Positions 56,484-64,000 of a stretch of 64,000 nucleotides of DNA are shown piece by piece. Position 1 is the first letter of the stretch, and the number at the start of each line of letters is the position of its first letter. The notes beneath the pieces were generated by a model that worked only from the letters and a program-made list of their open reading frames with translations, ran no database searches and was not told the origin of the DNA. Source of the DNA: Stenotrophomonas maltophilia D457 (GTDB lineage Bacteria; Pseudomonadota; Gammaproteobacteria; Xanthomonadales; Xanthomonadaceae). The DNA is taken from positions 2,885,001 through 2,949,000 of the forward strand of contig NC_017671.1 of NCBI RefSeq assembly GCF_000284595.1, in the 5' to 3' direction. Position numbers and translations under genes: made by a program.

Positions 56484-56930
56484 TCAGGTGCCGCTGTTGG
56501 AATCAGCGCCCTGTGCCGACGCGGTCGGCGTCGAGCCAGCGCTCTGCACAACGATCTGGTTGCCAACGATGGAGACGGAGATGCCCTGCGCTGCATAGGC
56601 CGCCGTCAGATCGATCACGGCCTGCTGAGCGTTGGTGGTGTCGATGCTGGAGACCGCGCCGTACAGGGTGAAGTCCGAGCTCAGGCGGTAATCCAGCGTG
56701 CGTCCGGAATCCTTGGCCCAGCGCTCGAGCATGGCTTTGAGCGTGCCATCCATCGGCGAGGCCTGGTAGACGTAGCTGGAGTACAGCGGGATCTCGGTGG
56801 GTGCCGCAGCAAAGCGGTTGACCGGCTTCCAGCGGCCTCCGAAATCGGGAGCGGACTTGGTGGCGCAACCGGCCACCATCAACGCCGCCACTGCGGCGAT
56901 GGACATTTTCGCGATAAACGCCTGATTCAT
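56484..56930 (-). CDS. virB7: VirB7 lipoprotein with extra C-terminal (N0-like) domain
   Basis: A 148-residue lipoprotein with lipobox VAGC (Cys22). Classical VirB7 is about 50 residues, but the Xanthomonas form carries a globular N0 domain, and the same is seen here: PTEIPLYSSYVYQASPMDGTLKAMLERWAKDSGRTLDYRLSSDF, then IDLTAAYAAQGISVSIVGNQIVVQ. It anchors the outer core with VirB9. The frame stays open to an ATG at 57119, but that would bury the lipobox; 56930 is right. Confidence 0.93.
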   Translation of the reverse strand: MNQAFIAKMSIAAVAALMVAGCATKSAPDFGGRWKPVNRFAAAPTEIPLYSSYVYQASPMDGTLKAMLERWAKDSGRTLDYRLSSDFTLYGAVSSIDTTNAQQAVIDLTAAYAAQGISVSIVGNQIVVQSAGSTPTASAQGADSNSGT

Positions 56931-57354
56931 ACGGGCTTCACTTTGACGTACGAAAAAGCAGTCCCGAGCATTGGCCCCCTGGTCGTCCGGCGCTGCGTCG
57001 CGCACGCCGGAATCGGAGCGACGCACTGACTGGCAGCACACCTGCTCCGGCTCCCCTGCAGCCAACGGCTGCCAACCAAGTCGCGGGGCCGCCAGACACT
57101 GCCGACGACACACCCGCATACCTCACCAACGTCGAAACCATCCTTGTTTCATGGCACAAACTCCTGGCCACCCTGCTCTACAACATCTGCCATCCATCAC
57201 ACATTTCTGAACGACATGCACAGGGTCGCACAACCACGCGTCAATTCCATGTCAGACAAGTCTGAAAATCCATGAACAAATGCCAAATTCTTGACCGAAA
57301 TCACGAATTCACATTCTTAACTACGAATGGTGATCACAAATTCAGCGACGTGAA
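56931..57354 (-). promoter_or_regulatory. Control region of the virB7-B11 operon
   Basis: A 424-bp gap between virD4 and virB7, clearly richer in A and T in its upstream half (57170-57354). No certain -10/-35 pair or known operator was found. It holds a short frame, MKQGWFRRW (57152-57123), behind a perfect AGGAG at 8 nt spacing, which could be a leader peptide. Confidence 0.5.
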
Positions 57355-59034
57355 TTAGACGTTCAGCATCGGAACGTCCACCTTCGGCAGCAGCCTCGAG
57401 GTGAAGTAGCGATCCTTGTAGTACCGGATCTTGTCGCACTTCACCGGGTGAGGTATCCCCTCGTACAGGAACACCTCCATGTCCGGCCCCATCGCCTTCA
57501 GCTCCTGCGGCAGCATCAGCGCGCGCCGTTCCTCGGTGAAGTTGTGGGTCTTCTCGCGGGCATGGGTGACGTTCTTCCTGCGCACCGTGGTGTAGCCCAG
57601 CATGTCCGAATAGTCGTTGGCATCCTGCTGTTCGCGCGGCGCGTACAGGATCTGCAGCGCGTGGTTGGTGATGATCGTGCGCGAGACTTCCCGGCCGTAG
57701 GTGGCGTCGAGTTGGGACATGCTCTGGATGATCGGCAGCAGGCGGATGTTGTAGCCGGCCATGTAGGAGACCGCCGAGGCGATGATCTCCACTTTGCCGA
57801 TCGAGGTGAATTCGTCCATCAGCAGCAGGCACTGGTACTTCAGGTCCGGGTTGGACTTGGGCAGTTCCTTGGTGTTGAGGTTGATCAGCTGGCTGAAGAA
57901 CAGGTTGATGATCAGCCGGCTCTCGGCCAGCTTGTTGGGCTGGATGCCGATGTAGATGGTCATCTTCTTCTTGCGGACGTCGGTCAGCAGGAAGTCGTTG
58001 CTGCTGGTGGCCTTGTCCAGCACCGGGTTGATCCAGGGATTGAGCGGCTCCTTGAAGGTGCCCAGGATCGAGGCGAAGGTCTCATCGGCCTGCGACAGCA
58101 TGTTGGCGAACGCCGAACGGGCATTGGCACTGAGGAACGGTCGCTCCGACAGGGTCTTGAGGTACTTCTTCAGGTCGGTGCCGTCGCCGGAGGACAGACG
58201 GTACACCGCACCGAGCGTGGGCGTGCCGGCGCCGCCCGGGAAACCGCTGCTGCGCTCGTCGTCCCAGTTCTCGAACAGGTACAGGGTAAAGGCCATGAAC
58301 GCATTGCGTGCCTGGCTGACCCAGAACTTCTGGTCCTCGGCCCCGTCTGGGTACAGCATCGCGGCGATGCTCATCAGGTCCGACACCCGGAAGGCCGGAT
58401 CGTCGGAGACGTAGCTGAGCGGGTTCCAGCGGTGCGTGCGCCGGTCCTCGGCGAAGGGGTTGAACAGGTAGATCTCCTGGCCCTGGCTGGCGCGCCAGCC
58501 GCTGGTCAGGTCGAAGTTCTCCTGCTTGATGTCCAGCACCACCAGCGATTCGCCGTACTCCAGCAGGTTCGGGATGACCACGCCCACGCCCTTGCCCGAG
58601 CGGGTGGGCGCGGCCAGGATCACGAACTGCTGGCCATCCAGGCGCACCAGCTTGCCGCCATGGCTGCCGACCACGATGCTCTGGCCGGTCTTCTTGAACA
58701 TGCCGTGCTTGGCCAGGTCGGCACCGGTGGCGAAGCGCGCGTCGCCGTGCAGCGAGCGCTTGTCCTTCTTCAGCAGCAGCACCAGGCCGGCCACCAGCAG
58801 CACCAGCAGGGGCAGGCCGAAGCCTACGTAGCCCGCCCATTTGATCTTGCCCACGAAAGGCGCGACCTGCGGTTGGCCGATGGCGTGGACGTACTGGTAG
58901 TAGGTGTTCCAGGTGAACAGCTGGGTGTCCAGCCCCAGGAACAGCAAGGTCAAGTAGCCGGAGAACACGAAACCAAGCAACAGGGTCGCCAGCGTGATGA
59001 TGGCGATGAGCAGATACTTCTTACTGGGCAACAC
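57355..59034 (-). CDS. virD4: VirD4, T4SS coupling protein
   Basis: A 559-residue ATPase that recruits effectors by binding their XVIPCD domains. Two N-terminal spans (about 8-35 and 65-88) precede the nucleotide-binding domain with Walker A APTRSGKG, then VLDIKQENFDLTSGWR, Walker B CLLLMDEFTSIGK and the QSMSQLDATYG motif. The start is GTG at 59034, preceded by GGAGGA at about 5 nt. It is the first T4SS gene of the cluster and is separated from virB7 by the 424-bp control region, so it may have its own promoter. Confidence 0.96.
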   Translation of the reverse strand: MLPSKKYLLIAIITLATLLLGFVFSGYLTLLFLGLDTQLFTWNTYYQYVHAIGQPQVAPFVGKIKWAGYVGFGLPLLVLLVAGLVLLLKKDKRSLHGDARFATGADLAKHGMFKKTGQSIVVGSHGGKLVRLDGQQFVILAAPTRSGKGVGVVIPNLLEYGESLVVLDIKQENFDLTSGWRASQGQEIYLFNPFAEDRRTHRWNPLSYVSDDPAFRVSDLMSIAAMLYPDGAEDQKFWVSQARNAFMAFTLYLFENWDDERSSGFPGGAGTPTLGAVYRLSSGDGTDLKKYLKTLSERPFLSANARSAFANMLSQADETFASILGTFKEPLNPWINPVLDKATSSNDFLLTDVRKKKMTIYIGIQPNKLAESRLIINLFFSQLINLNTKELPKSNPDLKYQCLLLMDEFTSIGKVEIIASAVSYMAGYNIRLLPIIQSMSQLDATYGREVSRTIITNHALQILYAPREQQDANDYSDMLGYTTVRRKNVTHAREKTHNFTEERRALMLPQELKAMGPDMEVFLYEGIPHPVKCDKIRYYKDRYFTSRLLPKVDVPMLNV

Positions 59035-59069
59035 CCGAATCCTCCATGATGCGCACGCGGCGCGACGGC

Positions 59070-59327
59070 CTAGCGGTGGCGCCAGCGCGACGCCTTCTTC
59101 CGCAGGTGGTTCTCGTTTTCCAGCCCGGGCTCCTCGCCCTCTTCACGCACCAGTTGCAGCAAGCGTTGGCGCGCTTCGGCCAGTGATATCAGGTCGGTCA
59201 GACGATCCCCATCGTCGGCGACGACCGCATGGCCGACCACATCGCCGGGAGCGTACACCGGCTCGTGGGACACCGCTACCAGCTGGTAGCGGCCACGGGT
59301 TTCCAGCACATGCCTGAATTCCTGCAT
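59070..59327 (-). CDS. Small protein upstream of virD4, unknown function
   Basis: An 85-residue protein (MQEFRHVLETRGRYQLVAVSHEPVYAPGDVVGHAVVAD...) ending in a highly charged C-terminus (EEGEEPGLENENHLRKKASRWRHR). It has no signal peptide or span. AGGAG lies 5 nt before the ATG. It is 35 bp upstream of virD4 on the same strand, so it is probably in its transcript and may be a T4SS accessory or regulator. No family recognised. Confidence 0.65.
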   Translation of the reverse strand: MQEFRHVLETRGRYQLVAVSHEPVYAPGDVVGHAVVADDGDRLTDLISLAEARQRLLQLVREEGEEPGLENENHLRKKASRWRHR

Positions 59328-59457
59328 CGCACTCCTCCTTGTCGGGGCAACACTGCGCCCCCTGCCCCGCCATCATGCCGGTGGCAGCGTCATGGGCGCA
59401 TCCACAACCGCTGCGGCTTCTGCGCGAAACTGTGCGCGGATATCCAAGGAGACCGCA

Positions 59458-59877
59458 ATGGACTGGGTAGCACTTGCCCGTACGCTGGCCACCGAGGCCC
59501 ACGCGGGGCAGATCGACAAGGCCGGCCAGCCTTACATCGGCCATGTGGCGCGGGTGGCGGCTGCGGTGTGCGGCGACGATGACGCCGAAGTGGTGGCCTG
59601 GCTGCATGACGTGGCCGAGGACTGCCCGGCGTTTGACGCGCGGATCGAGGTATTTCCCGCACCGCTGCGCGAGGCGGTGCAACTGCTCAACCGCGATGCA
59701 GCACCCGACGCGGACAGCTACTACGCGCGCATTGCCGCCCACCCGCTGGCACTGAAAGTGAAGCGCGCCGATCTGGATGACAACGCCGATCCGCAGCGGC
59801 TGGCAATGCTCGATGCGGCGACGGCCGCGCGCCTGCACGGAAAGTACGCTCATGCCCGGGCGGCGCTGGGCATCTGA
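59458..59877 (+). CDS. HD-domain phosphohydrolase (MESH1/SpoT-like)
   Basis: A 139-residue protein. ATEAHAGQIDKAGQPYIGHVARVAAAV and VVAWLHDVAEDCP are the His and HD motifs of the SpoT/MESH1 hydrolase domain, and LKVKRADLDDNADP supplies the later Asp/Asn site. Such small alarmone hydrolases remove the 3' pyrophosphate from (p)ppGpp or act on NADPH. The substrate here is not proven. AAGGAG stands 7 nt before the ATG. It diverges from the virD4 transcript. Confidence 0.85.
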   Translation: MDWVALARTLATEAHAGQIDKAGQPYIGHVARVAAAVCGDDDAEVVAWLHDVAEDCPAFDARIEVFPAPLREAVQLLNRDAAPDADSYYARIAAHPLALKVKRADLDDNADPQRLAMLDAATAARLHGKYAHARAALGI

Positions 59878-60004
59878 GCCGGACGCGACGAGGCGCGGCG
59901 GGCCGGCGTGTCACCGATCAAACGCTGATTTACCCTGAGTGCTGCTGCTCCTGCTGCAGTGCAGCAGTACAATGGGCGGCTCCCGCCCCCCATCGCGCCC
60001 CCGC

Positions 60005-61216
60005 ATGAGCCCCAACTCTTCCCTGGCTGCGCGGCTGACGCCCCGCCAGCGCACCCTGATCATCCTCGCCCTTTCACTGGGTGGCTTCGCCATCGGCACC
60101 AGCGAGTTCGCCAGCATGGGCCTGATGCTGGAGATCAGCCGCGGCCTGTCGATTTCCGAAACCCAGGTCGGGCATCTGATCAGCGCCTATGCCATCGGCG
60201 TGGTGGTCGGCGCCCCGATCCTCGCCTTCGTCGGCGCCAGCTTCCCGCGCCGCAAGCTGCTGCTGGCACTGATGGGCTTCTACGCGGTCGGCAACCTGGC
60301 CAGCGCGCTGGCACCGAACTACGGCACGATGCTGGTGGCGCGCTTCGTTGCCGGCCTGCCGCATGGCGCCTACTTCGGCGTGGCGATGCTGGTGGCCGCG
60401 GCGATCAGTCCCGCAGGCCAGCGCGGCCAGGCGATGTCACGCGTGCTGCTGGGCCTGTCGATCGCGATCCTGGTCGGCAACCCGCTGACGACCTGGCTGG
60501 GTCAGCAGCTGAGCTGGCGCACCGCCTTTGCCCTGGTCAGCGTGCTGGCCATCGCCACCGTGGCGATGATCGCGCGCTTCCTGCTGCCGGACCCGGATGA
60601 AGTACGCACCTCGCCGATGCGCGAGCTGCGCGCCTTCAACACGTCCCAGGTGTGGCTGGCGCTGGCGATCGGCGCGGTCGGCTTCGCCGGCATGTTCTGC
60701 GTGTTCACCTACCTGGCACCGACCCTGGTGCAGGTCACCGGCGTGGCCGAATCGTGGATGCCACTGGCGGTGGGCGTGTTCGGCATCGGCGCGATCATCG
60801 GCAACATCGCCGGTGGCTGGCTGGTGGACAAGTTCCACTTCAAGGCCGCCGCCGTGGTGCTGCTGTGGTCGATCGTGATGCTGCTGCTGTATCCGCTGGC
60901 CGCACAGTCGGTGTGGACCATCGGCCCGATGATCATCACTGTCGGCACCATGGGCGCACTGGCGGCGGTGCTGCAGACCCGCCTGATGGACGTGGCCGGT
61001 GAGGCGCAGACGCTGGCGGCGGCCTCCAACCACGCCGCTTTCAATACTGCCAACGCACTCGGCCCGTGGCTGGGCGGCATGGCAATCAGCGCCGGCTTCA
61101 GCCCGGCCAGTACCGGCTATGTCGGCGCGGCTACCGCGATCGGCGGCCTGCTGCTGTGGTGCGTGGCGGTGATGCTGGACAAGAAGCGCAGCACCGCCGT
61201 CGTCGGCAGCCACTGA
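60005..61216 (+). CDS. MFS transporter, DHA1 (AraJ-like) family
   Basis: A 403-residue exporter with twelve membrane spans. Family landmarks are FAIGTSEFASMGLMLEISRGL in helix 1 and the loop VGAPILAFVGASFPRRKLLLALM in helix 2-3, and LPHGAYFGVAMLVAA in helix 4, matching sugar-efflux and AraJ-type DHA1 members. It uses the proton gradient. The substrate is unknown. The start MSPNSSLAARLTPRQ was chosen; 22 codons upstream are non-conserved in character. Confidence 0.92.
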   Translation: MSPNSSLAARLTPRQRTLIILALSLGGFAIGTSEFASMGLMLEISRGLSISETQVGHLISAYAIGVVVGAPILAFVGASFPRRKLLLALMGFYAVGNLASALAPNYGTMLVARFVAGLPHGAYFGVAMLVAAAISPAGQRGQAMSRVLLGLSIAILVGNPLTTWLGQQLSWRTAFALVSVLAIATVAMIARFLLPDPDEVRTSPMRELRAFNTSQVWLALAIGAVGFAGMFCVFTYLAPTLVQVTGVAESWMPLAVGVFGIGAIIGNIAGGWLVDKFHFKAAAVVLLWSIVMLLLYPLAAQSVWTIGPMIITVGTMGALAAVLQTRLMDVAGEAQTLAAASNHAAFNTANALGPWLGGMAISAGFSPASTGYVGAATAIGGLLLWCVAVMLDKKRSTAVVGSH

Positions 61217-61232
61217 ACATTGCGCCGGATCG

Positions 61233-61712
61233 TCAGTTGCTGCCTCTGCGGCGACGGCGATCCGGTCGCAGCAACGCTGTATCGCCGGCCACCAGGGTCG
61301 GCCGCGCCAGCTCACCGCGCTTCACACGGTCCAGCACCCGCCGCGAATTGGCTGCACAGTCGATGCCGTCCGGCCGCGCCTGGATGTCCTCGATCAGGGC
61401 CAGCAGATGCGCCCGGCTCTCTGCCAGCCGCAGCTGCAACGCTTCGATGTCAGCCACCTTCTGCTGCAGCATCGTGATCAACGCCTCATGCTGCCACTGG
61501 CCCATGTCCGGTGGCAGCAGGGCGCGGATCTCTTCCAGGCTGAAGCCTGCACGCTGCGCGCCCGTGATCAACTCCAGCAACAGCACCGCCTGTTCCGGAT
61601 AGTCGCGGTAGCCATTGGCCTGGCGCTGCGCCACCAGCAGCCCCGCGTCTTCATAGAAGCGAATGCGCGACGCCGCGAGGCCCGTGAGGCGGGCCAGCTC
61701 ACCGATCTTCAT
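61233..61712 (-). CDS. MerR-family transcriptional regulator
   Basis: A 159-residue regulator. The N-terminal winged helix is KIGELARLTGLAASRIRFYEDAGLLVAQRQANGYRDY, followed by a coiled-coil dimer helix (ALITMLQQKVADIEALQLRLAESRAHLLALI). No Cys pair typical of metal sensors is present; it is closer to drug or organic-ligand sensors. It is divergent from the OYE-family gene, and the shared control region holds a perfect MerR operator, so it very probably controls that gene by DNA untwisting. Confidence 0.9.
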   Translation of the reverse strand: MKIGELARLTGLAASRIRFYEDAGLLVAQRQANGYRDYPEQAVLLLELITGAQRAGFSLEEIRALLPPDMGQWQHEALITMLQQKVADIEALQLRLAESRAHLLALIEDIQARPDGIDCAANSRRVLDRVKRGELARPTLVAGDTALLRPDRRRRRGSN

Positions 61713-61740
61713 CTGCCTGAATCCTCGCCATGGGAGTCTG

Positions 61741-61771
61741 TTGACCTTCAATAAAACTTGAAGGTTAGCGT
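61741..61771 (+). promoter_or_regulatory. MerR-type promoter with 19-bp spacer and dyad
   Basis: TTGACC (-35, 61741-61746), a 19-bp spacer, then TAGCGT (-10, 61766-61771). The spacer holds the dyad ACCTTCAA-N6-TTGAAGGT (61744-61765). Overlong spacing with a central dyad is the hallmark of MerR-activated promoters. It reads into the OYE gene at 61802. Confidence 0.85.
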
Positions 61772-61801
61772 AGCGCCATTCCCCTGTCCTGGAGCTGTCC
61801 G

Positions 61802-63040
61802 ATGTCGCTGTTCTCGCCCCTGGCACTACCCTCCGGTGCCATCATCCGCAACCGCATTGCCAAGGCCGCGATGGAGGAAAACATGGCCGACGCCGACCAC
61901 GCGCCGTCCGCTGCACTGCTGCAGCTCTACCAGCGTTGGGCCGATGGCGGCGCAGGACTGATCATCACCGGCAACGTGATGGTCGATGGCCGCGCCATGA
62001 CCGGCCCCGGCGGCGTGGTGCTGGAAGACGACCGCCACCTTGACCGCTTCATCGCCTGGGCCGAAACGGCACGCTCACGGGGCGCGCAGATGTGGATGCA
62101 GATCAACCATCCCGGGCGGCAGATGCCGGCCGCACTCGGCCAACCGGCACTCGCGCCGTCAGCCGTCGCCCTGGAGATGGGCGCGCTGTCCAGGCAGTTC
62201 GCACCGCCGCGGGCGATGACCGAGGCGGACATCGAAGAGGTGATCGCCCGCTTCATCCGCAGCGCCGAGCTGGCCGAGCGCGCCGGGTTCAGTGGCGTGC
62301 AGATCCATGCCGCGCACGGTTACCTGCTCAGCCAGTTCCTGTCGCCGCTGTCCAATCGCCGCGACGACCGCTGGGGCGGCAGCCTGCACAACCGTGCGCG
62401 CCCGCTGCTGGAGATCGTGCAGGGGGTGCGCGCCACCGTGTCGCCCACGTTCGCGGTGGCCGTGAAGCTCAATTCCGCCGATTTCCAGCGCGGTGGCTTC
62501 TCGCCCGAGGATGCGCGCGCAGTGGTGGAAATGCTGGCGCCGCTCGGCGTGGACCTGGTCGAACTGTCCGGTGGCAGCTACGAAGCACCGGCCATGACCG
62601 GTGCCGCGCGCGACCAGCGCAGCCTGGCCCGCGAGGCCTACTTCCTTGAGTTCGCGCGTGAGATCGCCACGGTGGCAACCATGCCGCTGATGGTCACCGG
62701 TGGCATCCGCCGTCGCGCCGTGGCCGATCAGGTACTTGACAGCGGTGTGGCCATGGTCGGCATCGCCACCGCGCTGGCGATCGAGCCGGATCTGCCCCAC
62801 CGCTGGCAGCAGGGCCGCGACCCGGTGCCGACACTGCGCACCATCGACTGGCGCAACAAACCGTTGGCCGCCAGCGCACACATGGCCGCAGTGAAGTACC
62901 AGTTGGCGCGGCTGAGCAGGCTCCGGCCCACGGCGCCGGGTGTTTCGCCCGTCTGGGCACTGCTGCTGGCACAGGCGGCCGCAAAGTGCCGGACCCGCCG
63001 CTACCGGCGCTGGATCGGTGCACGCGCAGGAGGATACTGA
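61802..63040 (+). CDS. NADH:flavin oxidoreductase, old yellow enzyme family
   Basis: A 412-residue FMN TIM-barrel enzyme, more distant from NemA than the other OYE in this window. Landmarks are RIAKAAMEENMAD, GLIITGNVMVDGRAMTGP, MWMQINHPGRQMP, FSGVQIHAAHGYLLSQFLSPLSNRRDDRWGG and VTGGIRRRAVADQVLDSG. The substrate is unknown. The last 40 residues are basic and may be a divergent tail. It is controlled by the MerR-type promoter above and starts 30 bp after it. Confidence 0.9.
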   Translation: MSLFSPLALPSGAIIRNRIAKAAMEENMADADHAPSAALLQLYQRWADGGAGLIITGNVMVDGRAMTGPGGVVLEDDRHLDRFIAWAETARSRGAQMWMQINHPGRQMPAALGQPALAPSAVALEMGALSRQFAPPRAMTEADIEEVIARFIRSAELAERAGFSGVQIHAAHGYLLSQFLSPLSNRRDDRWGGSLHNRARPLLEIVQGVRATVSPTFAVAVKLNSADFQRGGFSPEDARAVVEMLAPLGVDLVELSGGSYEAPAMTGAARDQRSLAREAYFLEFAREIATVATMPLMVTGGIRRRAVADQVLDSGVAMVGIATALAIEPDLPHRWQQGRDPVPTLRTIDWRNKPLAASAHMAAVKYQLARLSRLRPTAPGVSPVWALLLAQAAAKCRTRRYRRWIGARAGGY

Positions 63041-63132
63041 GCGGGCAGGCTTCTCATCACCGAATCGATGCTTCACCATCTGCATGATCGGCGGCAGCCC
63101 GTCGCCGGTCGCAACACGCAGAAGGAACCCTC

Positions 63133-63609
63133 GTGGCAGCAGGACCAACCAGGAACCACGAAAAGCTGCTCGATGACCTGCTCTCACTGGGCCGCAACTG
63201 GGCGCTGGCCATTGCCATCGCAGGTGCCGGAGCTGCGGTCCATTACAGCGAGTCGGTCTACGAAGCAGGCATCTGGCGCGACCTGCTGCCCACGCTCTGC
63301 TTCCTGGTCGCCATCGTCTGGATCGTGCTCAGCATCATCCGCTTCGACCTGACCATCCAGCAGCACTTCGAGCGGAAATTGTCACGCTGGCTCAGCCGTC
63401 TGCTGTATGTCGTGCTGCTTGGCACCGGCATCACTGCCGTGTTCTTCGTCACCGAACTGGCGGACAACAATCACATCGCGCGGATGTGCGACTCGGTGGC
63501 CAATGAACCCGGCAGCCGCATCCACAGGTCGGCCGAGTGCCAGCGGCTGTACCAGCATCGCGCGGCGTACCGGCAGCGTCTGGAATCGGCCGAGGGTGAG
63601 TTCGACTGA
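63133..63609 (+). CDS. Membrane protein, unknown function
   Basis: A 158-residue protein, GTG start at 63133 with AAGGAA 6 nt upstream. Three hydrophobic spans are visible (WALAIAIAGAGAAV, LLPTLCFLVAIVWIVLSII, LLYVVLLGTGITAVFFV), followed by a hydrophilic tail with two Cys (MCDSVAN, AECQRLY). No family recognised. Confidence 0.7.
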   Translation: MAAGPTRNHEKLLDDLLSLGRNWALAIAIAGAGAAVHYSESVYEAGIWRDLLPTLCFLVAIVWIVLSIIRFDLTIQQHFERKLSRWLSRLLYVVLLGTGITAVFFVTELADNNHIARMCDSVANEPGSRIHRSAECQRLYQHRAAYRQRLESAEGEFD

Positions 63610-63637
63610 ACGGGCTTCATCGCGGTCTTCGCGCGCG

Positions 63638-63982
63638 ATGAACACATTTCGTGGATGTGCATTTGGGCACAGTGCAGCCGACGCCGCGCTCTCGGCCCGT
63701 ACCGGACCCGCAATGCCCCCCCATCGCGCACCTGCCCGCCATGATGCCATCGCCTTGCAGGCCGGCATGCTGGGCAGCGTGTTGGGCGTGGCGCTGTTCA
63801 AGGCCATCGCACTGTCTGCGTTGGCGACGGGTTCGATGATGGGTATCGGGCTATGGGTGATGGCCTGCGCGCTGCTGGCAGCGTGGGCGCTCGCAGCCTA
63901 TCTGGCCTGCCTGGCACTGAGCCGGCGCGTGTTCGTGCTGATGCTGGTGCTGTGCACGGTACTGGTGATCTGCATCGCCTGA
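63638..63982 (+). CDS. Small membrane protein, unknown function, start uncertain
   Basis: A frame of 114 residues from ATG 63638 (or 89 from ATG 63713). The C-terminal 65 residues contain three hydrophobic stretches (GMLGSVLGVALFKAIALSAL, MMGIGLWVMACALLAAWALAAYLACLAL, VFVLMLVLCTVLVICIA). Neither start has a clear ribosome site. No family recognised. It lies close to the right edge and stops inside the window. Confidence 0.55.
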   Translation: MNTFRGCAFGHSAADAALSARTGPAMPPHRAPARHDAIALQAGMLGSVLGVALFKAIALSALATGSMMGIGLWVMACALLAAWALAAYLACLALSRRVFVLMLVLCTVLVICIA

Positions 63983-64000
63983 CGCCGGCAGGGGCCGGAC

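Noticed and set aside
56484..57119. 211-residue VirB7 from the ATG at 57119
   Set aside because: It would place 63 residues before the signal peptide and lipobox, which must be N-terminal.
32519..59327. T4SS island as a conjugative element
   Set aside because: No relaxase, oriT-like region, integrase or partition gene is seen, and effectors carry XVIPCD signals; this fits the contact-killing X-T4SS.

Overview
This window is high-GC gammaproteobacterial DNA and almost certainly comes from Stenotrophomonas (S. maltophilia complex) or a very close Xanthomonadaceae relative. The evidence is threefold: many intergenic GTAG-headed hairpin repeats of the SMAG type, a complete Xanthomonadaceae-type VirB/VirD4 secretion locus with XVIPCD-tagged effectors, and family-typical housekeeping genes (class III PHA synthase, ppsR/ppsA pair, orn, tex).

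Left half (1-32290), ordinary chromosome. It holds a truncated acetyltransferase, an SRAP-family protein, a single-domain response regulator, tRNA-Leu(CAA), a membrane diguanylate cyclase convergent with a soluble PAS-PAS chemotaxis transducer that has a clear FliA-type promoter, a DUF5694 exported protein, a multi-PAS diguanylate cyclase and tex. A repeat-rich gap (13.4-14.1 kb) follows, built as a large imperfect inverted repeat. Next come PspC, DUF5329, phaE-phaC, pssA, a MATE exporter, DUF2239, Nudix and DUF1249 proteins, the divergent ppsR/ppsA pair, an MscS channel, an old-yellow-enzyme reductase, EcsC, orn, tadA, a frameshifted HxlR regulator divergent from a quinone reductase, and two GNAT acetyltransferases.

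Right half (32.5-59.3 kb), a type IV secretion island. On the minus strand from 59.0 kb downward lie virD4, virB7, B8, B9, B10, B11, B1, B2, B3, B4, B5 and B6, the order typical of the bacteria-killing X-T4SS. Two effector modules sit at the far end. One is a lipase with a C-terminal XVIPCD signal preceded by two tandem paralogous lipoproteins (probable immunity proteins). The other is a GH19-type peptidoglycan hydrolase with XVIPCD and a probable immunity gene whose signal peptide appears to be in another reading frame. Between virB6 and the effectors (38.7-45.9 kb) is the most unusual part of the window: nine intact or broken DUF4189 genes interleaved with three partial copies of the 3' end of virB6. 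The two longer virB6 copies carry their own variable tails and are each followed at once by a DUF4189 gene, exactly as at virB6 itself. This looks like a store of spare VirB6-tail/DUF4189 cassettes; that function is inference.

Right edge (59.4-64 kb): a MESH1/SpoT-like HD protein, an MFS transporter, a MerR regulator divergent from an OYE-family oxidoreductase across a textbook 19-bp-spacer MerR promoter, and two small membrane proteins.
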